Of a stretch of 64,000 bases of DNA, positions 35,135 to 47,475 are shown piece after piece (the first letter of the stretch is position 1; each line of letters starts with the position of its first letter). Where the stretch lies: NCBI RefSeq assembly GCF_031143425.1, contig NC_090438.1, positions 774,763,138-774,827,137 on the forward strand, in the 5' to 3' direction. The position numbers and the translations under genes were made by a program. The notes beneath the pieces were generated by a model. It made no database searches and was not told the origin of the DNA. It saw only the letters and a list, made by a program, of their open reading frames with translations. Source of the stretch: Pleurodeles waltl. Lineage: Eukaryota > Chordata > Amphibia > Caudata > Salamandridae.

Positions 35135-35161
35135 GGGAGACTTGGGGGAACGCTGGGTGGG
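35135..35161 (+). other. G-quadruplex motif in H2
   Basis: Same pattern as at 34752, in the adjacent H2 monomer, exactly 383 bp away. Confidence 0.6.
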
Positions 35162-35292
35162 AGGAAATTTGTGGCTCCTCTCAGATGCCAGAACTTTCTG
35201 CCACAGAAATGTGAGGAACATGTGTTTTTTTAGCCAAATTTTGAGGTTTGCAAAGGATTCTGGGTAACAGAACCTGGTCCGAGCCCCGCAAG

Positions 35293-35675
35293 TCACCCCA
35301 TCTTGGATTCCCCTAGGTCTCTAGTTTTCAGAAATGCACAGGTTTGGTAGGTTTCCCTAGGTGCCGGCTGAGCTAGGGGCCAAAATCTACAGGTAGGCAC
35401 TTCGCAAAAAACACCTCTGTTTTCTTCCAAAATTTTGGATGTGTCCACGTTGCGCTTTGGGGCGTTTCCTGTCGCGGGCGCTAGGCCTACCCACGCAAGT
35501 GAGGTATCATTTTTATCGGGAGACTTGGGGGAACGCTGGGTAGAAGGAAATTTGTGGCTCCTCTCAGATTCCAGAACTTTCTGCCACAGAAATGTGAGGA
35601 ACATGTGTTTTTTTAGCCAAATTTTGAGGTTTGCAAAGGATTCTGGGTAACAGAACCTGGTCCGAGCCCCGCAAG
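35293..35675 (+). repeat. Reference monomer, subtype F (383 bp)
   Basis: Marks: CCCCATCTTGG, GCAAAAAAC, GGGGCGTTTCC, TCGCGGGCGCTAGG, CACGCAAGTGAGG and GGGTAGAAGG. Close to A but lacking AATAAA and AAGTAAGG and keeping a CpG in GGCGTTTCC. This copy has GCTAGGGGCC. Variant F2 (51276) has ACAGTTAGG, CCAGAATTTTGG, AACGCCGGG and CATGTAATTTTTTAG. Confidence 0.87.
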
Positions 35676-36283
35676 TCACCCCTCCTTGGTTTCCCCTAGG
35701 TCTCTAGTTTTCAGAAATGCACAGGTTTTGTAGGTTTCAATAGGTGCCAGCTGAGCTAGAGGCCAAAATCTGCAGGTAGGCACTTCGCAAAAAACACCTC
35801 TGTTTTCTTCCAAAATTTGGGATGTGTCCACGTTGCGCTTTGGGGTGTTTCCTGTCGCCGGCGCTAGGCCTACCCACGCAAGTGAGGTATCATTTTTATC
35901 GGGAGACTTGGGGGAACGCTGGGTGGAAGGAAATTTGTGGCTCCTCTCAGATTCCAGAACTTTCTGCCACAGAAATGTGAGGAACATGTGTTTTTTTAGC
36001 CAAATTTTGAGGTTTGCAAAGGATTCTGGGTAACAGAACCTGGTCCGAGCCCCGCAAGTCACCCCGTCTTGGATTCCCCTAGGTCTCTAGTTTTCAGAAA
36101 TGCACAGGTTTGGTAGGTTTCCCTAGGTGCCGGCTGAGCTAGAGGCCAAAATCTACAGGTAGGAACTTCACAAAAAACACCTCTGTGTTCTTCCAAAATT
36201 TTGGATGTGTCCACGTTGCGCTTTGGGGTGTTTCCTGTCGCGGGCGCTAGGCATACCCACACAAGTGAGGTATCATTTTTATC

Positions 36284-36310
36284 GGGAGACTTGGGGCAAC
36301 GCTGGGTGGG
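36284..36310 (+). other. G-quadruplex motif in H2 (variant)
   Basis: Here the second run is four G (GGGGCAAC), giving G3-N6-G4-N7-G3-N1-G3. It still fits the rule, though at the loop limit. Confidence 0.55.
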
Positions 36311-36666
36311 AGGAAATTTGTGGCTCCTCTCAGATGCCAGAACTTTCTGCCACAGAAATGTGAGGAACATGTGTTTTTTTAGCCAAATTTTGAGGTTTGC
36401 AAAGGATTCTGGGTAACAGAACCTGGTCCGAGCCCCGCAAGTCACCCCGTCTTGGATTCCCCTAGGTCTCTAGTTTTCAGAAATGCACAGGTTTGGTAGG
36501 TTTCCCTAGGTGCCGGCTGAGCTAGAGGCCAAAATCTACAGGTAGGAACTTCACAAAAAACACCTCTGTGTTCTTCCAAAATTTTGGATGTGTCCACGTT
36601 GCGCTTTGGGGTGTTTCCTGTCGCGGGCGCTAGGCATACCCACACAAGTGAGGTATCATTTTTATC

Positions 36667-36693
36667 GGGAGACTTGGGGGAACGCTGGGTGGG
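36667..36693 (+). other. G-quadruplex motif in H2
   Basis: Same pattern as at 34752, in the H2 monomer starting at 36442. Confidence 0.6.
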
Positions 36694-38740
36694 AGGAAAT
36701 TTGTGGCTCCTCTCAGATGCCAGAACTTTCTGCCACAGAAATGTGAGGAACATGTGTTTTTTTAGCCAAATTTTGAGGTTTGCAAAGGATTCTGGGTAAC
36801 AGAACCTGGTCCGAGCCCCGCAAGTCACCCCATCTTGGATTCCCCTAGGTCTCTAGTTTTCAGAAATGCACAGGTTTGGTAGGTTTCCCTAGGTGCCGGC
36901 TGAGCTAGGGGCCAAAATCTACAGGTAGGCACTTCGCAAAAAACACCTCTGTTTTCTTCCAAAATTTTGGATGTGTCCACGTTGCGCTTTGGGGCGTTTC
37001 CTGTCGCGGGCGCTAGGCCTACCCACGCAAGTGAGGTATCATTTTTATCGGGAGACTTGGGGGAACGCTGGGTAGAAGGAAATTTGTGGCTCCTCTCAGA
37101 TTCCAGAACTTTCTGCCACAGAAATGTGAGGAACATGTGTTTTTTTAGCCAAATTTTGAGGTTTGCAAAGGATTCTGGGTAACAGAACCTGGTCCGAGCC
37201 CCGCAAGTCACCCCTCCTTGGTTTCCCCTAGGTCTCTAGTTTTCAGAAATGCACAGGTTTTGTAGGTTTCAATAGGTGCCAGCTGAGCTAGAGGCCAAAA
37301 TCTGCAGGTAGGCACTTCGCAAAAAACACCTCTGTTTTCTTCCAAAATTTGGGATGTGTCCACGTTGCGCTTTGGGGTGTTTCCTGTCGCCGGCGCTAGG
37401 CCTACCCACGCAAGTGAGGTATCATTTTTATCGGGAGACTTGGGGGAACGCTGGGTGAAAGGAAATTTGTGGCTCCTCTCAGATTCCAGAACTTTCTGCC
37501 ACAGAAATGTGAGGAACATGTGTTTTTTTAGCCAAATTTTGAGGTTTGCAAAGGATTCTGGGTAACAGAACCTGGTCCGAGCACAACAAGTCACCCCTCC
37601 TTGGATTCCCCTAGGTCTCTAGTTTTCAGAAATGCACAGGTTTGGTAGGTTTCCCGAGGTGCCGGCTGAGCTAGAGGCCAAAATCTACAGGTAGGCACTT
37701 CACAAAAAACACCTCTGTTTTCTTCCAAAATTTTGGATGTGTCCACGTTGCGCTTTGGGGTGTTTCCTGTCGCGGGCGCTAGGCCTACCCACACAAGTGA
37801 GGTATCATTTTTAATCGGGAGACTTGAGGGAACGCTGGGTGGAAGGAAATTTGTGGCTCCTCTCAGATTCCAGAACTTTCTGCCACAGAAATGTGAGGAA
37901 CATGTGTTTTTTTAGCCAAATATTGAGGTTTGCAAAGGATTTTGGGTAACAGAACCTGGTCCGAGCCCCGCAAGTCACCCCATCTTGGATTCCCCTAGGT
38001 CTCTAGTTTTCAGAAATGCACAGGTTTGGTAGGTTTCCCTAGGTGCCGGCTGAGCTAGAGGCCAAAATCTACAGGTAGGCACTTCGCAAAAAACACCTCT
38101 GTTTTCTTCCAAAATTTTGGATGTGTCCACGTTGCGCTTTGGGGCGTTTCCTGTCGCGGGCGCTAGGCCTACCCACGCAAGTGAGGTATCATTTTTATCG
38201 GGAGACTTGGGGGAACGCTGGGTAGAAGGAAATTTGTGGCTCCTCTCAGATTCCAGAACTTTCTGCCACAGAAATGTGAGGAACATGTGTTTTTTTAGCC
38301 AAATTTTGAGGTTTGCAAAGGATTCTGGGTAACAGAACCTGGTCCGAGCCCCGGAAGTCACCCCTCCTTGGTTTCCCCTAGGTCTCTAGTTTTCAGAAAT
38401 GCACAGGTTTGGTAGGTTTCAATAGGTGCCAGCTGAGCTAGAGGCCAAAATCTGCAGGTAGGCACTTCGCAAAAAACACCTCTGTTTTCTTCCAAAATCT
38501 GGGATGTGTCCACGTTGCGCTTTGGGGTGTTTCCTGTCGCCGGCGCTAGGCCTACCCACGCAAGTGAGGTATCATTTTTATCGGGAGACTTGGGGGAACG
38601 CTGGGTGAAAGGAAATTTGTGGCTCCTCTCAGATTCCAGAACTTTCTGCCACAGAAATGTGAGGAACATGTGTTTTTTTAGCCAAATTTTGAGGTTTGCA
38701 AAGGATTCTGGGTAACAGAACCTGGTCCGAGCACAACAAG

Positions 38741-39123
38741 TCACCCCTCCTTGGATTCCCCTAGGTCTCTAGTTTTCAGAAATGCACAGGTTTGGTAGGT
38801 TTCCCTAGGTGCCGGCTGAGCTAGAGGCCAAAATCTACAGGTAGGCACTTCGCAATAAACACCTCTGTTTTCTTCCAAAATTTTGGATGTGTCCACGTTG
38901 CGCTTTGGGGTGTTTCCTGTCGCCGGCGCTAGGCCTACCCACGCAAGTGAGGTATAATTTTTATCGGGAGACTTGGGGGAACGCTGGGTGGAAGGAAATT
39001 TGTGGCTCCTCTCAGATTCCAGAACTTTCTGCCACAGAAATGTGAGGAACATGTGTTTTTTTAGCCAAATATTGAGGTTTGCAAAGGATTCTGGGTAACA
39101 GAACCTGGTCCGAGCCCCGCAAG
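38741..39123 (+). repeat. Three-part chimeric monomer at family II/I boundary
   Basis: The head TCCTTGGATT with CTAGGTCTCTAG follows a G monomer, as I does. AATAAA is A-specific, and TCGCCGGCGC, TATAATTTTT and CCAAATATTG are E-specific. The identical mosaic recurs at 63151-63533, so it predates the 24410-bp duplication. Confidence 0.86.
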
Positions 39124-39490
39124 TCACCCCTCCTTGGATTCCCCTACGTCTCTAGTTTTCAGAAATGCACAGGTTTGGTAGGTTTCCCTAGGTGCCGGCT
39201 GAGCTAGAGGCCAAAATCTACAGGTAGGCACTTCGCAAAAAACACCTCTGTTTTCTTCCAAAATTTTGGATGTGTCCACGTTGCGCTTTGGGGTGTTTCC
39301 TGTCGCCGGCGCTAGGCCTACCCACGCAAGTGAGGTATCATTTTTATCGGGAGACTTGGGGGAACGCTGGGTGGAAGGAAATTTGTGGCTCCTCTCAGAT
39401 TCCAGAACTTTCTGCCACAGAAATGTGAGAGCCAAATTTTGAGGTTTGCAAAGTATTCTGGGTAACAGAACCTGGTCCGAGCCCCGCAAG
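38741..39490 (+). repeat. Family II to I transition: chimeric monomer plus C2
   Basis: The monomer at 38741 joins an I- or F-like head, an A-type AATAAA and an E-type TATAATTTTT second half. It is followed by a C2 monomer at 39124 (367 bp) with a private AAAGTATTC near 39450. The same pair with the same private marks occurs at 63151-63900, exactly 24410 bp away. Confidence 0.9.
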
Positions 39491-42141
39491 TCACCCCATC
39501 TTGGATTCCCCTAGGTCTCTAGTTTTCAGAAATGCACAGGTTTGGTAGGTTTCCCTAGGTGCCGGCTGAGCTAGAGGCCAAAATCTACAGGTAGGCACTT
39601 CGCAATAAACACCTCTGTTTTCTTCCAAAATTTTGGATGTGTCCACGTTGCGCTTTGGGGTGTTTCCTGTCGCGGGCGCTAGGCCTACCCACGCAAGTAA
39701 GGTATCATTTTTATCGGGAGACTTGGGGGAACGCTGGGTAGAAGGAAATTTGTGGCTCCTCTCAGATTCCAGAACTTTCTGCCACAGAAATGTGAGGAAC
39801 ATGTGTTTTTTTAGCCAAAATTTGAGGTTTGCAAAGGATTCTGGGTAACAGAACCTGGTCCGAGCCCCGCAAGTCACCCCTCCTTGGTTTCCCCTAGGTC
39901 TCTAGTTTTCAGAAATGCACAGGTTTGGTAGGTTTCCCTAGGTGCCGGCTGAGCTAGAGGCCAAAATCTGCAGGTAGGCACTTCGCAAGAAACACCTCTG
40001 TTTTCTTCCAAAATTTTGGATGTGTCCACGTTGCGCTTTGGGGTGTTTCCTGTCGCGGGCGCTAAGCCTACCCACACAAGTGAGGTATCATTTTTAATCG
40101 GGAGACTTGGGGGAACGCTGGGTGGAAGGAAATTTGTGGCTCCTCCCAGATTCCAGAACTTTCTGCCACAGAAATGTGAGGAACATGTGTTTTTTTAGCC
40201 AAATATTGAGGTTTGCAAAGGATTCTGGGTAACAGAACCTGGTCCGAGCCCCGCAAGTCACCCCTCCTTGGATTCCCCTAGTTCTCTAGTTTTCAGAAAT
40301 GCACAGGTTTGGTAGGTTTCCCTAGGTGCCGGCTGAGCTAGAGGCCAAAATCTACAGGTAGGCACTTCGCAAAAAACACCTCTGTTTTCTTCCAAAATTT
40401 TGGATGTGTCCACGTTGCGCTTTGGGGTGTTTCCTGTCGCCGGCGCTAGGCCTACCCACGCAAGTGAGGTATCATTTTTATCGGGAGACTTGGGGGAACG
40501 CTGGGTGGAAGGAAATTTGTGGCTCCTCTCAGATTCCAGAACTTTCTGCCACAGAAATGTGAGAGCCAAATTTTGAGGTTTGCAAAGGATTCTGGGTAAC
40601 AGAACCTGGTCCGAGCCCCGCAAGTCACCCCATCTTGGATTCCCCTAGGTCTCTAGTTTTCAGAAATGCACAGGTTTGGTAGGTTTCCCTAGGTGCCGGC
40701 TGAGCTAGAGGCCAAAATCTACAGGTAGGCACTTCGCAATAAACACCTCTGTTTTCTTCCAAAATTTTGGATGTGTCCACGTTGCGCTTTGGGGTGTTTC
40801 CTGTCGCGGGCGCTAGGCCTACCCACGCAAGTAAGGTATCATTTTTATCGGGAGACTTGGGGGAACGCTGGGTAGAAGGAAATTTGTGGCTCCTCTCAGA
40901 TTCCAGAACTTTCTGCCACAGAAATGTGAGGAACATGTGTTTTTTTAGCCAAATTTTGAGGTTTGCAAAGGATTCTGGGTAACAGAACCTGGTCCGAGCC
41001 CCGCAAGTCACCCCTCCTTGGTTTCCCCTAGGTCTCTAGTTTTCAGAAATGCACAGGTTTGGTAGGTTTCCCTAGGTGCCGGCTGAGCTAGAGGCCAAAA
41101 TCTGCAGGTAGGCACTTCGCAAAAAACACCTCTGTTTTCTTCCAAAATTTTGGATGTGTCCACGTTGCGCTTTGGGGTGTTTCCTGTCGCGGGCGCTAAG
41201 CCTACCCACACAAGTGAGGTATCATTTTTAATCGGGAGACTTGGGGGAACGCTGGGTGGAAGGAAATTTGTGGCTCCTCCCAGATTCCAGAACTTTCTGC
41301 CACAGAAATGTGAGGAACATGTGTTTTTTTAGCCAAATATTGAGGTTTGCAAAGGATTCTGGGTAACAGAACCTGGTCCGAGCCCCGCAAGTCACCCCTC
41401 CTTGGATTCCCCTAGTTCTCTAGTTTTCAGAAATGCACAGGTTTGGTAGGTTTCGCTAGGTGCCGGCTGAGCTAGAGGCCAAAATCTACAGGTAGGCACT
41501 TCGCAAAAAACACCTCTGTTTTCTTCCAAAATTTTGGATGTGTCCACGTTGCGCTTTGGGGTGTTTCCTGTCGCCGGCGCTAGGCCTACCCAGGCAAGTG
41601 AGGTATCATTTTTATCGGGAGACTTGGGGGAACGCTGGGCGGAAGGAAATTTGTGGCTCCTCTCAGATTCCAGAACTTTCTGCCACAGAAATTTGAGGAA
41701 CATGTGTTTTTTTAGCCAAATTTTGAGGTTTGCAAAGGATTCTGGGTAACAGAACCTGGTCCGAGCCCCGCAAGTCACCCCATCTTGGATTCCCCTAGGT
41801 CTCTAGTTTTCAGAAATGCACAGGTTTGGTAGGTTTCCCTAGGTGCCGGCTGAGCTAGAGGCCAAAATCTACAGGTAGGCACTTCGCAAAAAACACCTCT
41901 GTTTTCTTCCAAAATTTTGGATGTGTCCACGTTGCGCTTTGGGGTGTTTCCTGTCGCCGGCGCTAGGCCTACCCACGCAAGTGAGGTATCATTTTTATCG
42001 GGAGACTTGGGGGAACGCTGGGTGGAAGGAAATTTGTGGCTCCTCTCAGATTCCAGAACTTTCTGCCACAGAAATGTGAGAGCCAAATTTTGAGGTTTGC
42101 AAAGTATTCTGGGTAACAGAACCTGGTCCGAGCCCCGCAAG
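39491..42141 (+). repeat. 2651-bp tandem duplication, copy 1
   Basis: Seven monomers: A (CCAAAATTTGAGG), B (GCAAGAAAC), C, A, B, D (GGGCGGAAGG) and an A/C2 chimera at 41775. Every start is displaced by exactly 2651 bp in the following copy. The chimera ends with the AAAGTATTC mark of the C2 at 39124, so the crossover joined the A after D back to that C2. Confidence 0.92.
41775..42141 (+). repeat. Chimeric monomer A/C2, scar of the 2651-bp duplication
   Basis: The head has CCCCATCTTGG and CTAGGTCTC (A); from at most 41890 it is C2 with the 16-bp deletion and AAAGTATTC. The crossover therefore lies between 41798 and 41890. Confidence 0.9.
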
Positions 42142-44425
42142 TCACCCCATCTTGGATTCCCCTAGGTCTCTAGTTTTCAGAAATGCACAGGTTTGGTAGG
42201 TTTCCCTAGGTGCCGGCTGAGCTAGAGGCCAAAATCTACAGGTAGGCACTTCGCAATAAACACCTCTGTTTTCTTCCAAAATTTTGGATGTGTCCACGTT
42301 GCGCTTTGGGGTGTTTCCTGTCGCGGGCGCTAGGCCTACCCACGCAAGTAAGGTATCATTTTTATCGGGAGACTTGGGGGAACGCTGGGTAGAAGGAAAT
42401 TTGTGGCTCCTCTCAGATTCCAGAACTTTCTGCCACAGAAATGTGAGGAACATGTGTTTTTTTAGCCAAAATTTGAGGTTTGCAAAGGATTCTGGGTAAC
42501 AGAACCTGGTCCGAGCCCCGCAAGTCACCCCTCCTTGGTTTCCCCTAGGTCTCTAGTTTTCAGAAATGCACAGGTTTGGTAGGTTTCCCTAGGTGCCGGC
42601 TGAGCTAGAGGCCAAAATCTGCAGGTAGGCACTTCGCAAGAAACACCTCTGTTTTCTTCCAAAATTTTGGATGTGTCCACGTTGCGCTTTGGGGTGTTTC
42701 CTGTCGCGGGCGCTAAGCCTACCCACACAAGTGAGGTATCATTTTTAATCGGGAGACTTGGGGGAACGCTGGGTGGAAGGAAATTTGTGGCTCCTCCCAG
42801 ATTCCAGAACTTTCTGCCACAGAAATGTGAGGAACATGTGTTTTTTTAGCCAAATATTGAGGTTTGCAAAGGATTCTGGGTAACAGAACCTGGTCCGAGC
42901 CCCGCAAGTCACCCCTCCTTGGATTCCCCTAGTTCTCTAGTTTTCAGAAATGCACAGGTTTGGTAGGTTTCCCTAGGTGCCGGCTGAGCTAGAGGCCAAA
43001 ATCTACAGGTAGGCACTTCGCAAAAAACACCTCTGTTTTCTTCCAAAATTTTGGATGTGTCCACGTTGCGCTTTGGGGTGTTTCCTGTCGCCGGCGCTAG
43101 GCCTACCCACGCAAGTGAGGTATCATTTTTATCGGGAGACTTGGGGGAACGCTGGGTGGAAGGAAATTTGTGGCTCCTCTCAGATTCCAGAACTTTCTGC
43201 CACAGAAATGTGAGAGCCAAATTTTGAGGTTTGCAAAGGATTCTGGGTAACAGAACCTGGTCCGAGCCCCGCAAGTCACCCCATCTTGGATTCCCCTAGG
43301 TCTCTAGTTTTCAGAAATGCACAGGTTTGGTAGGTTTCCCTAGGTGCCGGCTGAGCTAGAGGCCAAAATCTACAGGTAGGCACTTCGCAATAAACACCTC
43401 TGTTTTCTTCCAAAATTTTGGATGTGTCCACGTTGCGCTTTGGGGTGTTTCCTGTCGCGGGCGCTAGGCCTACCCACGCAAGTAAGGTATCATTTTTATC
43501 GGGAGACTTGGGGGAACGCTGGGTAGAAGGAAATTTGTGGCTCCTCTCAGATTCCAGAACTTTCTGCCACAGAAATGTGAGGAACATGTGTTTTTTTAGC
43601 CAAATTTTGAGGTTTGCAAAGGATTCTGGGTAACAGAACCTGGTCCGAGCCCCGCAAGTCACCCCTCCTTGGTTTCCCCTAGGTCTCTAGTTTTCAGAAA
43701 TGCACAGGTTTGGTAGGTTTCCCTAGGTGCCGGCTGAGCTAGAGGCCAAAATCTGCAGGTAGGCACTTCGCAAAAAACACCTCTGTTTTCTTCCAAAATT
43801 TTGGATGTGTCCACGTTGCGCTTTGGGGTGTTTCCTGTCGCGGGCGCTAAGCCTACCCACACAAGTGAGGTATCATTTTTAATCGGGAGACTTGGGGGAA
43901 CGCTGGGTGGAAGGAAATTTGTGGCTCCTCCCAGATTCCAGAACTTTCTGCCACAGAAATGTGAGGAACATGTGTTTTTTTAGCCAAATATTGAGGTTTG
44001 CAAAGGATTCTGGGTAACAGAACCTGGTCCGAGCCCCGCAAGTCACCCCTCCTTGGATTCCCCTAGTTCTCTAGTTTTCAGAAATGCACAGGTTTGGTAG
44101 GTTTCGCTAGGTGCCGGCTGAGCTAGAGGCCAAAATCTACAGGTAGGCACTTCGCAAAAAACACCTCTGTTTTCTTCCAAAATTTTGGATGTGTCCACGT
44201 TGCGCTTTGGGGTGTTTCCTGTCGCCGGCGCTAGGCCTACCCAGGCAAGTGAGGTATCATTTTTATCGGGAGACTTGGGGGAACGCTGGGCGGAAGGAAA
44301 TTTGTGGCTCCTCTCAGATTCCAGAACTTTCTGCCACAGAAATTTGAGGAACATGTGTTTTTTTAGCCAAATTTTGAGGTTTGCAAAGGATTCTGGGTAA
44401 CAGAACCTGGTCCGAGCCCCGCAAG
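42142..44425 (+). repeat. 2651-bp tandem duplication, copy 2
   Basis: A, B, C, A, B and D start at 42142, 42525, 42909, 43276, 43659 and 44043 and keep all marks of copy 1, including CCAAAATTTGAGG and GGGCGGAAGG. The seventh monomer at 44426 is a normal A, which resumes the ancestral order seen at 25742. Confidence 0.92.
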
Positions 44426-47400
44426 TCACCCCATCTTGGATTCCCCTAGGTCTCTAGTTTTCAGAAATGCACAGGTTTGGTAGGTTTCCCTAGGTGCCGG
44501 CTGAGCTAGAGGCCAAAATCTACAGGTAGGCACTTCGCAATAAACACCTCTGTTTTCTTCCAAAATTTTGGATGTGTCCACGTTGCGCTTTGGGGTGTTT
44601 CCTGTCGCGGGCGCTAGGCCTACCCACGCAAGTAAGGTATCATTTTTATCGGGAGACTTGGGGGAACGCTGGGTAGAAGGAAATTTGTGGCTCCTCTCAG
44701 ATTCCAGAACTTTCTGCCACAGAAATGTGAGGAACATGTGTTTTTTTAGCCAAATTTTGAGGTTTGCAAAGGATTCTGGGTAACAGAACCTGGTCCGAGC
44801 CCCGCAAGTCACCCCTCCTTGGATTCCCCTAGTTCTCTAGTTTTCAGAAATGCACAGGTTTGGTAGGTTTCGCTAGGTGCCGGCTGAGCTAGAGGCCAAA
44901 ATCTACAGGTAGGCACTTCGCAAAAAACACCTCTGTTTTCTTCCAAAATTTTGGATGTGTCCACGTTGCGCTTTGGGGTGTTTCCTGTCGCCGGCGCTAG
45001 GCCTACCCACGCAAGTGAGGTATAATTTTTATCGGGAGACTTGGGGGAACGCTGGGTGGAAGGAAATTTGTGGCTCCTCTCAGATTCCAGAACTTTCTGC
45101 CACAGAAATGTGAGGAACATGTGTTTTTTTAGCCAAATATTGAGGTTTGCAAAGGATTCTGGGTAACAGAACCTGGTCCGAGCCCCGCAAGTCACCCCTC
45201 CTTGGATTCCCCTACGTCTCTAGTTTTCAGAAATGCACAGGTTTGGTAGGTTTCCCTAGGTGCCGGCTGAGCTAGAGGCCAAAATCTACAGGTAGGCACT
45301 TCGCAAAAAACACCTCTGTTTTCTTCCAAAATTTTGGATGTGTCCACGTTGCGCTTTGGGGTGTTTCCTGTCGCCGGCGCTAGGCCTACCCACGCAGGTG
45401 AGGTATCATTTTTATCGGGAGACTTGGGGGAACGCTGGGTGGAAGGAAATTTGTGGCTCCTCTCAGATTCCAGAACTTTCTGCCACAGAAATGTGAGAGC
45501 CAAATTTTGAGGTTTGCAAAGGATTCTGGGTAACAGAACCTGGTCCGAGCCCCGCAAGTCACCCCATCTTGGATTCCCCTAGGTCTCTAGTTTTCAGAAA
45601 TGCACAGGTTTGGTAGGTTTCCCTAGGTGCCGGCTGAGCTAGAGGCCAAAATCTACAGGTAGGCACTTCGCAATAAACACCTCTGTTTTCTTCCAAAATT
45701 TTGGATGTGTCCACGTTGCGCTTTGGGGTGTTTCCTGTCGCGGGCGCTAGGCCTACCCACGCAAGTAAGGTATCATTTTTATCGGGAGACTTGGGGGAAC
45801 GCTGGGTAGAAGGAAATTTGTGGCTCCTCTCAGATTCCAGAACTTTCTGCCACAGAAATGTGAGGAACATGTGTTTTTTTAGCCAAATTTTGAGGTTTGC
45901 AAAGGATTCTGGGTAACAGAACCTGGTCCGAGCCCCGCAAGTCACCCCTCCTTGGTTTCCCCTAGGTCTCTAGTTTTCAGAAATGCACAGGTTTGGTAGG
46001 TTTCCCTAGGTGCCGGCTGAGCTAGAGGCCAAAATCTGCAGGTAGGCACTTCGCAAAAAACACCTCTGTTTTCTTCCAAAATTTTGGATGTGTCCACGTT
46101 GCGCTTTGGGGTGTTTCCTGTCGCGAGCGCTAAGCCTACCCACACAAGTGAGGTATCATTTTTAATCGGGAGACTTGGGGGAACGCTGGGTGGAAGGAAA
46201 TTTGTGGCTCCTCCCAGATTCCAGAACTTTCTGCCACAGAAATGTGAGGAACATGTGTTTTTTTAGCCAAATATTGAGGTTTGCAAAGGATTCTGGGTAA
46301 CAGAACCTGGTCCGAGCCCCGCAAGTCACCCCATCTTGGATTCCCCTAGGTCTCTAGTTTTCAGAAATGCACAGGTTTGGTAGGTTTCCCTAGGTGCCGG
46401 CTGAGCTAGAGGCCAAAATCTACAGGTAGGCACTTCGCAATAAACACCTCTGTTTTCTTCCAAAATTTTGGATGTGTCCACGTTGCGCTTTGGGGTGTTT
46501 CCTGTCGCGGGCGCTAGGCCTACCCACGCAAGTAAGGTATCATTTTTATCGGGAGACTTGGGGGAACGCTGGGTAGAAGGAAATTTGTGGCTCCTCTCAG
46601 ATTCCAGAACTTTCTGCCACAGAAATGTGAGGAACATGTGTTTTTTTAGCCAAATTTTGAGGTTTGCAAAGGATTCTGGGTAACAGAACCTGGTCCGAGC
46701 CCTGCAAGTCACCCCTCCTTGGTTTCCCCTAGGTCTCTAGTTTTCAGAAATGCACAGGTTTGGTAGGTTTCCCTAGGTGCCGGCTGAGCTAGAGGCCAAA
46801 ATCTGCAGGTAGGCACTTCGCAAAAAACACCTCTGTTTTCTTCCAAAATTTTGGATGTGTCCACGTTGCGCTTTGGGGTGTTTCCTGTCGCGGGCGCTAA
46901 GCCTACCCACACAAGTGAGGTATCATTTTTAATCGGGAGACTTGGGGGAACGCTGGGTGGAAGGAAATTTGTGGCTCCTCCCAGATTCCAGAACTTTCTG
47001 CCACAGAAATGTGAGGAACATGTGTTTTTTTAGCCAAATATTGAGGTTTGCAAAGGATTCTGGGTAACAGAACCTGGTCCGAGCCCCGCAAGTCACCCCT
47101 CCTTGGATTCCCCTAGTTCTCTAGTTTTCAGAAATGCACAGGTTTGGTAGGTTTCGCTAGGTGCCGGCTGAGCTAGAGGCCAAAATCTACAGGTAGGCAC
47201 TTCGCAAAAAACACCTCTGTTTTCTTCCAAAATTTTGGATGTGTCCACGTTGCGCTTTGGGGTGTTTCCTGTCGCCGGCGCTAGGCCTACCCACGCAAGT
47301 GAGGTATAATTTTTATCGGGAGACTTGGGGGAACGCTGGGTGGAAGGAAATTTGTGGCTCCTCTCAGATTCCAGAACTTTCTGCCACAGAAATGTGAGGA

Positions 47401-47475
47401 ACATGTGTTTTTTTAGCCAAATATTGAGGTTTGCAAAGGATTCTGGGTAACAGAACCTGGTCCGAGCCCCGCAAG
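44426..47475 (+). repeat. Family I block A-E-C2-A-B-A-B-E
   Basis: Starts are 44426 A, 44809 E, 45192 C2, 45559 A, 45942 B (TCGCGAGCGC), 46326 A, 46709 B and 47093 E. It matches 25742-28795 at an offset of 18684 bp, falling to 18680 after the private 4-bp insertion of the left copy. Confidence 0.9.

Larger units (their letters stand above)
34527..38740 (+). repeat. Family II block H2-H2-F-G-H2-H2-F-G-I-F-G
   Basis: Starts are 34527 H2, 34910 H2, 35293 F, 35676 G-like, 36059 H2, 36442 H2, 36825 F, 37208 G, 37591 I (384 bp), 37975 F (CCCCGGAAG) and 38358 G. The H2-H2-F-G quartet is tandemly duplicated with a 1532-bp period (34527 to 36059). The first G carries a GGGTGGAAGG tail instead of GGGTGAAAGG. 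The right-hand counterpart at 60469-63150 has only one quartet. Confidence 0.9.
23091..39123 (+). repeat. Super-repeat unit, left copy (16033 bp)
   Basis: Runs from the C2 at 23091 to the chimera ending at 39123, after which C2-A-B-C-A-B-D resumes with the same marks. It contains the end of family I (to 30312) and the family II stretch 30313-38740. It carries a 1532-bp duplication and the 4-bp and 1-bp insertions that the right copy lacks. Confidence 0.85.
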
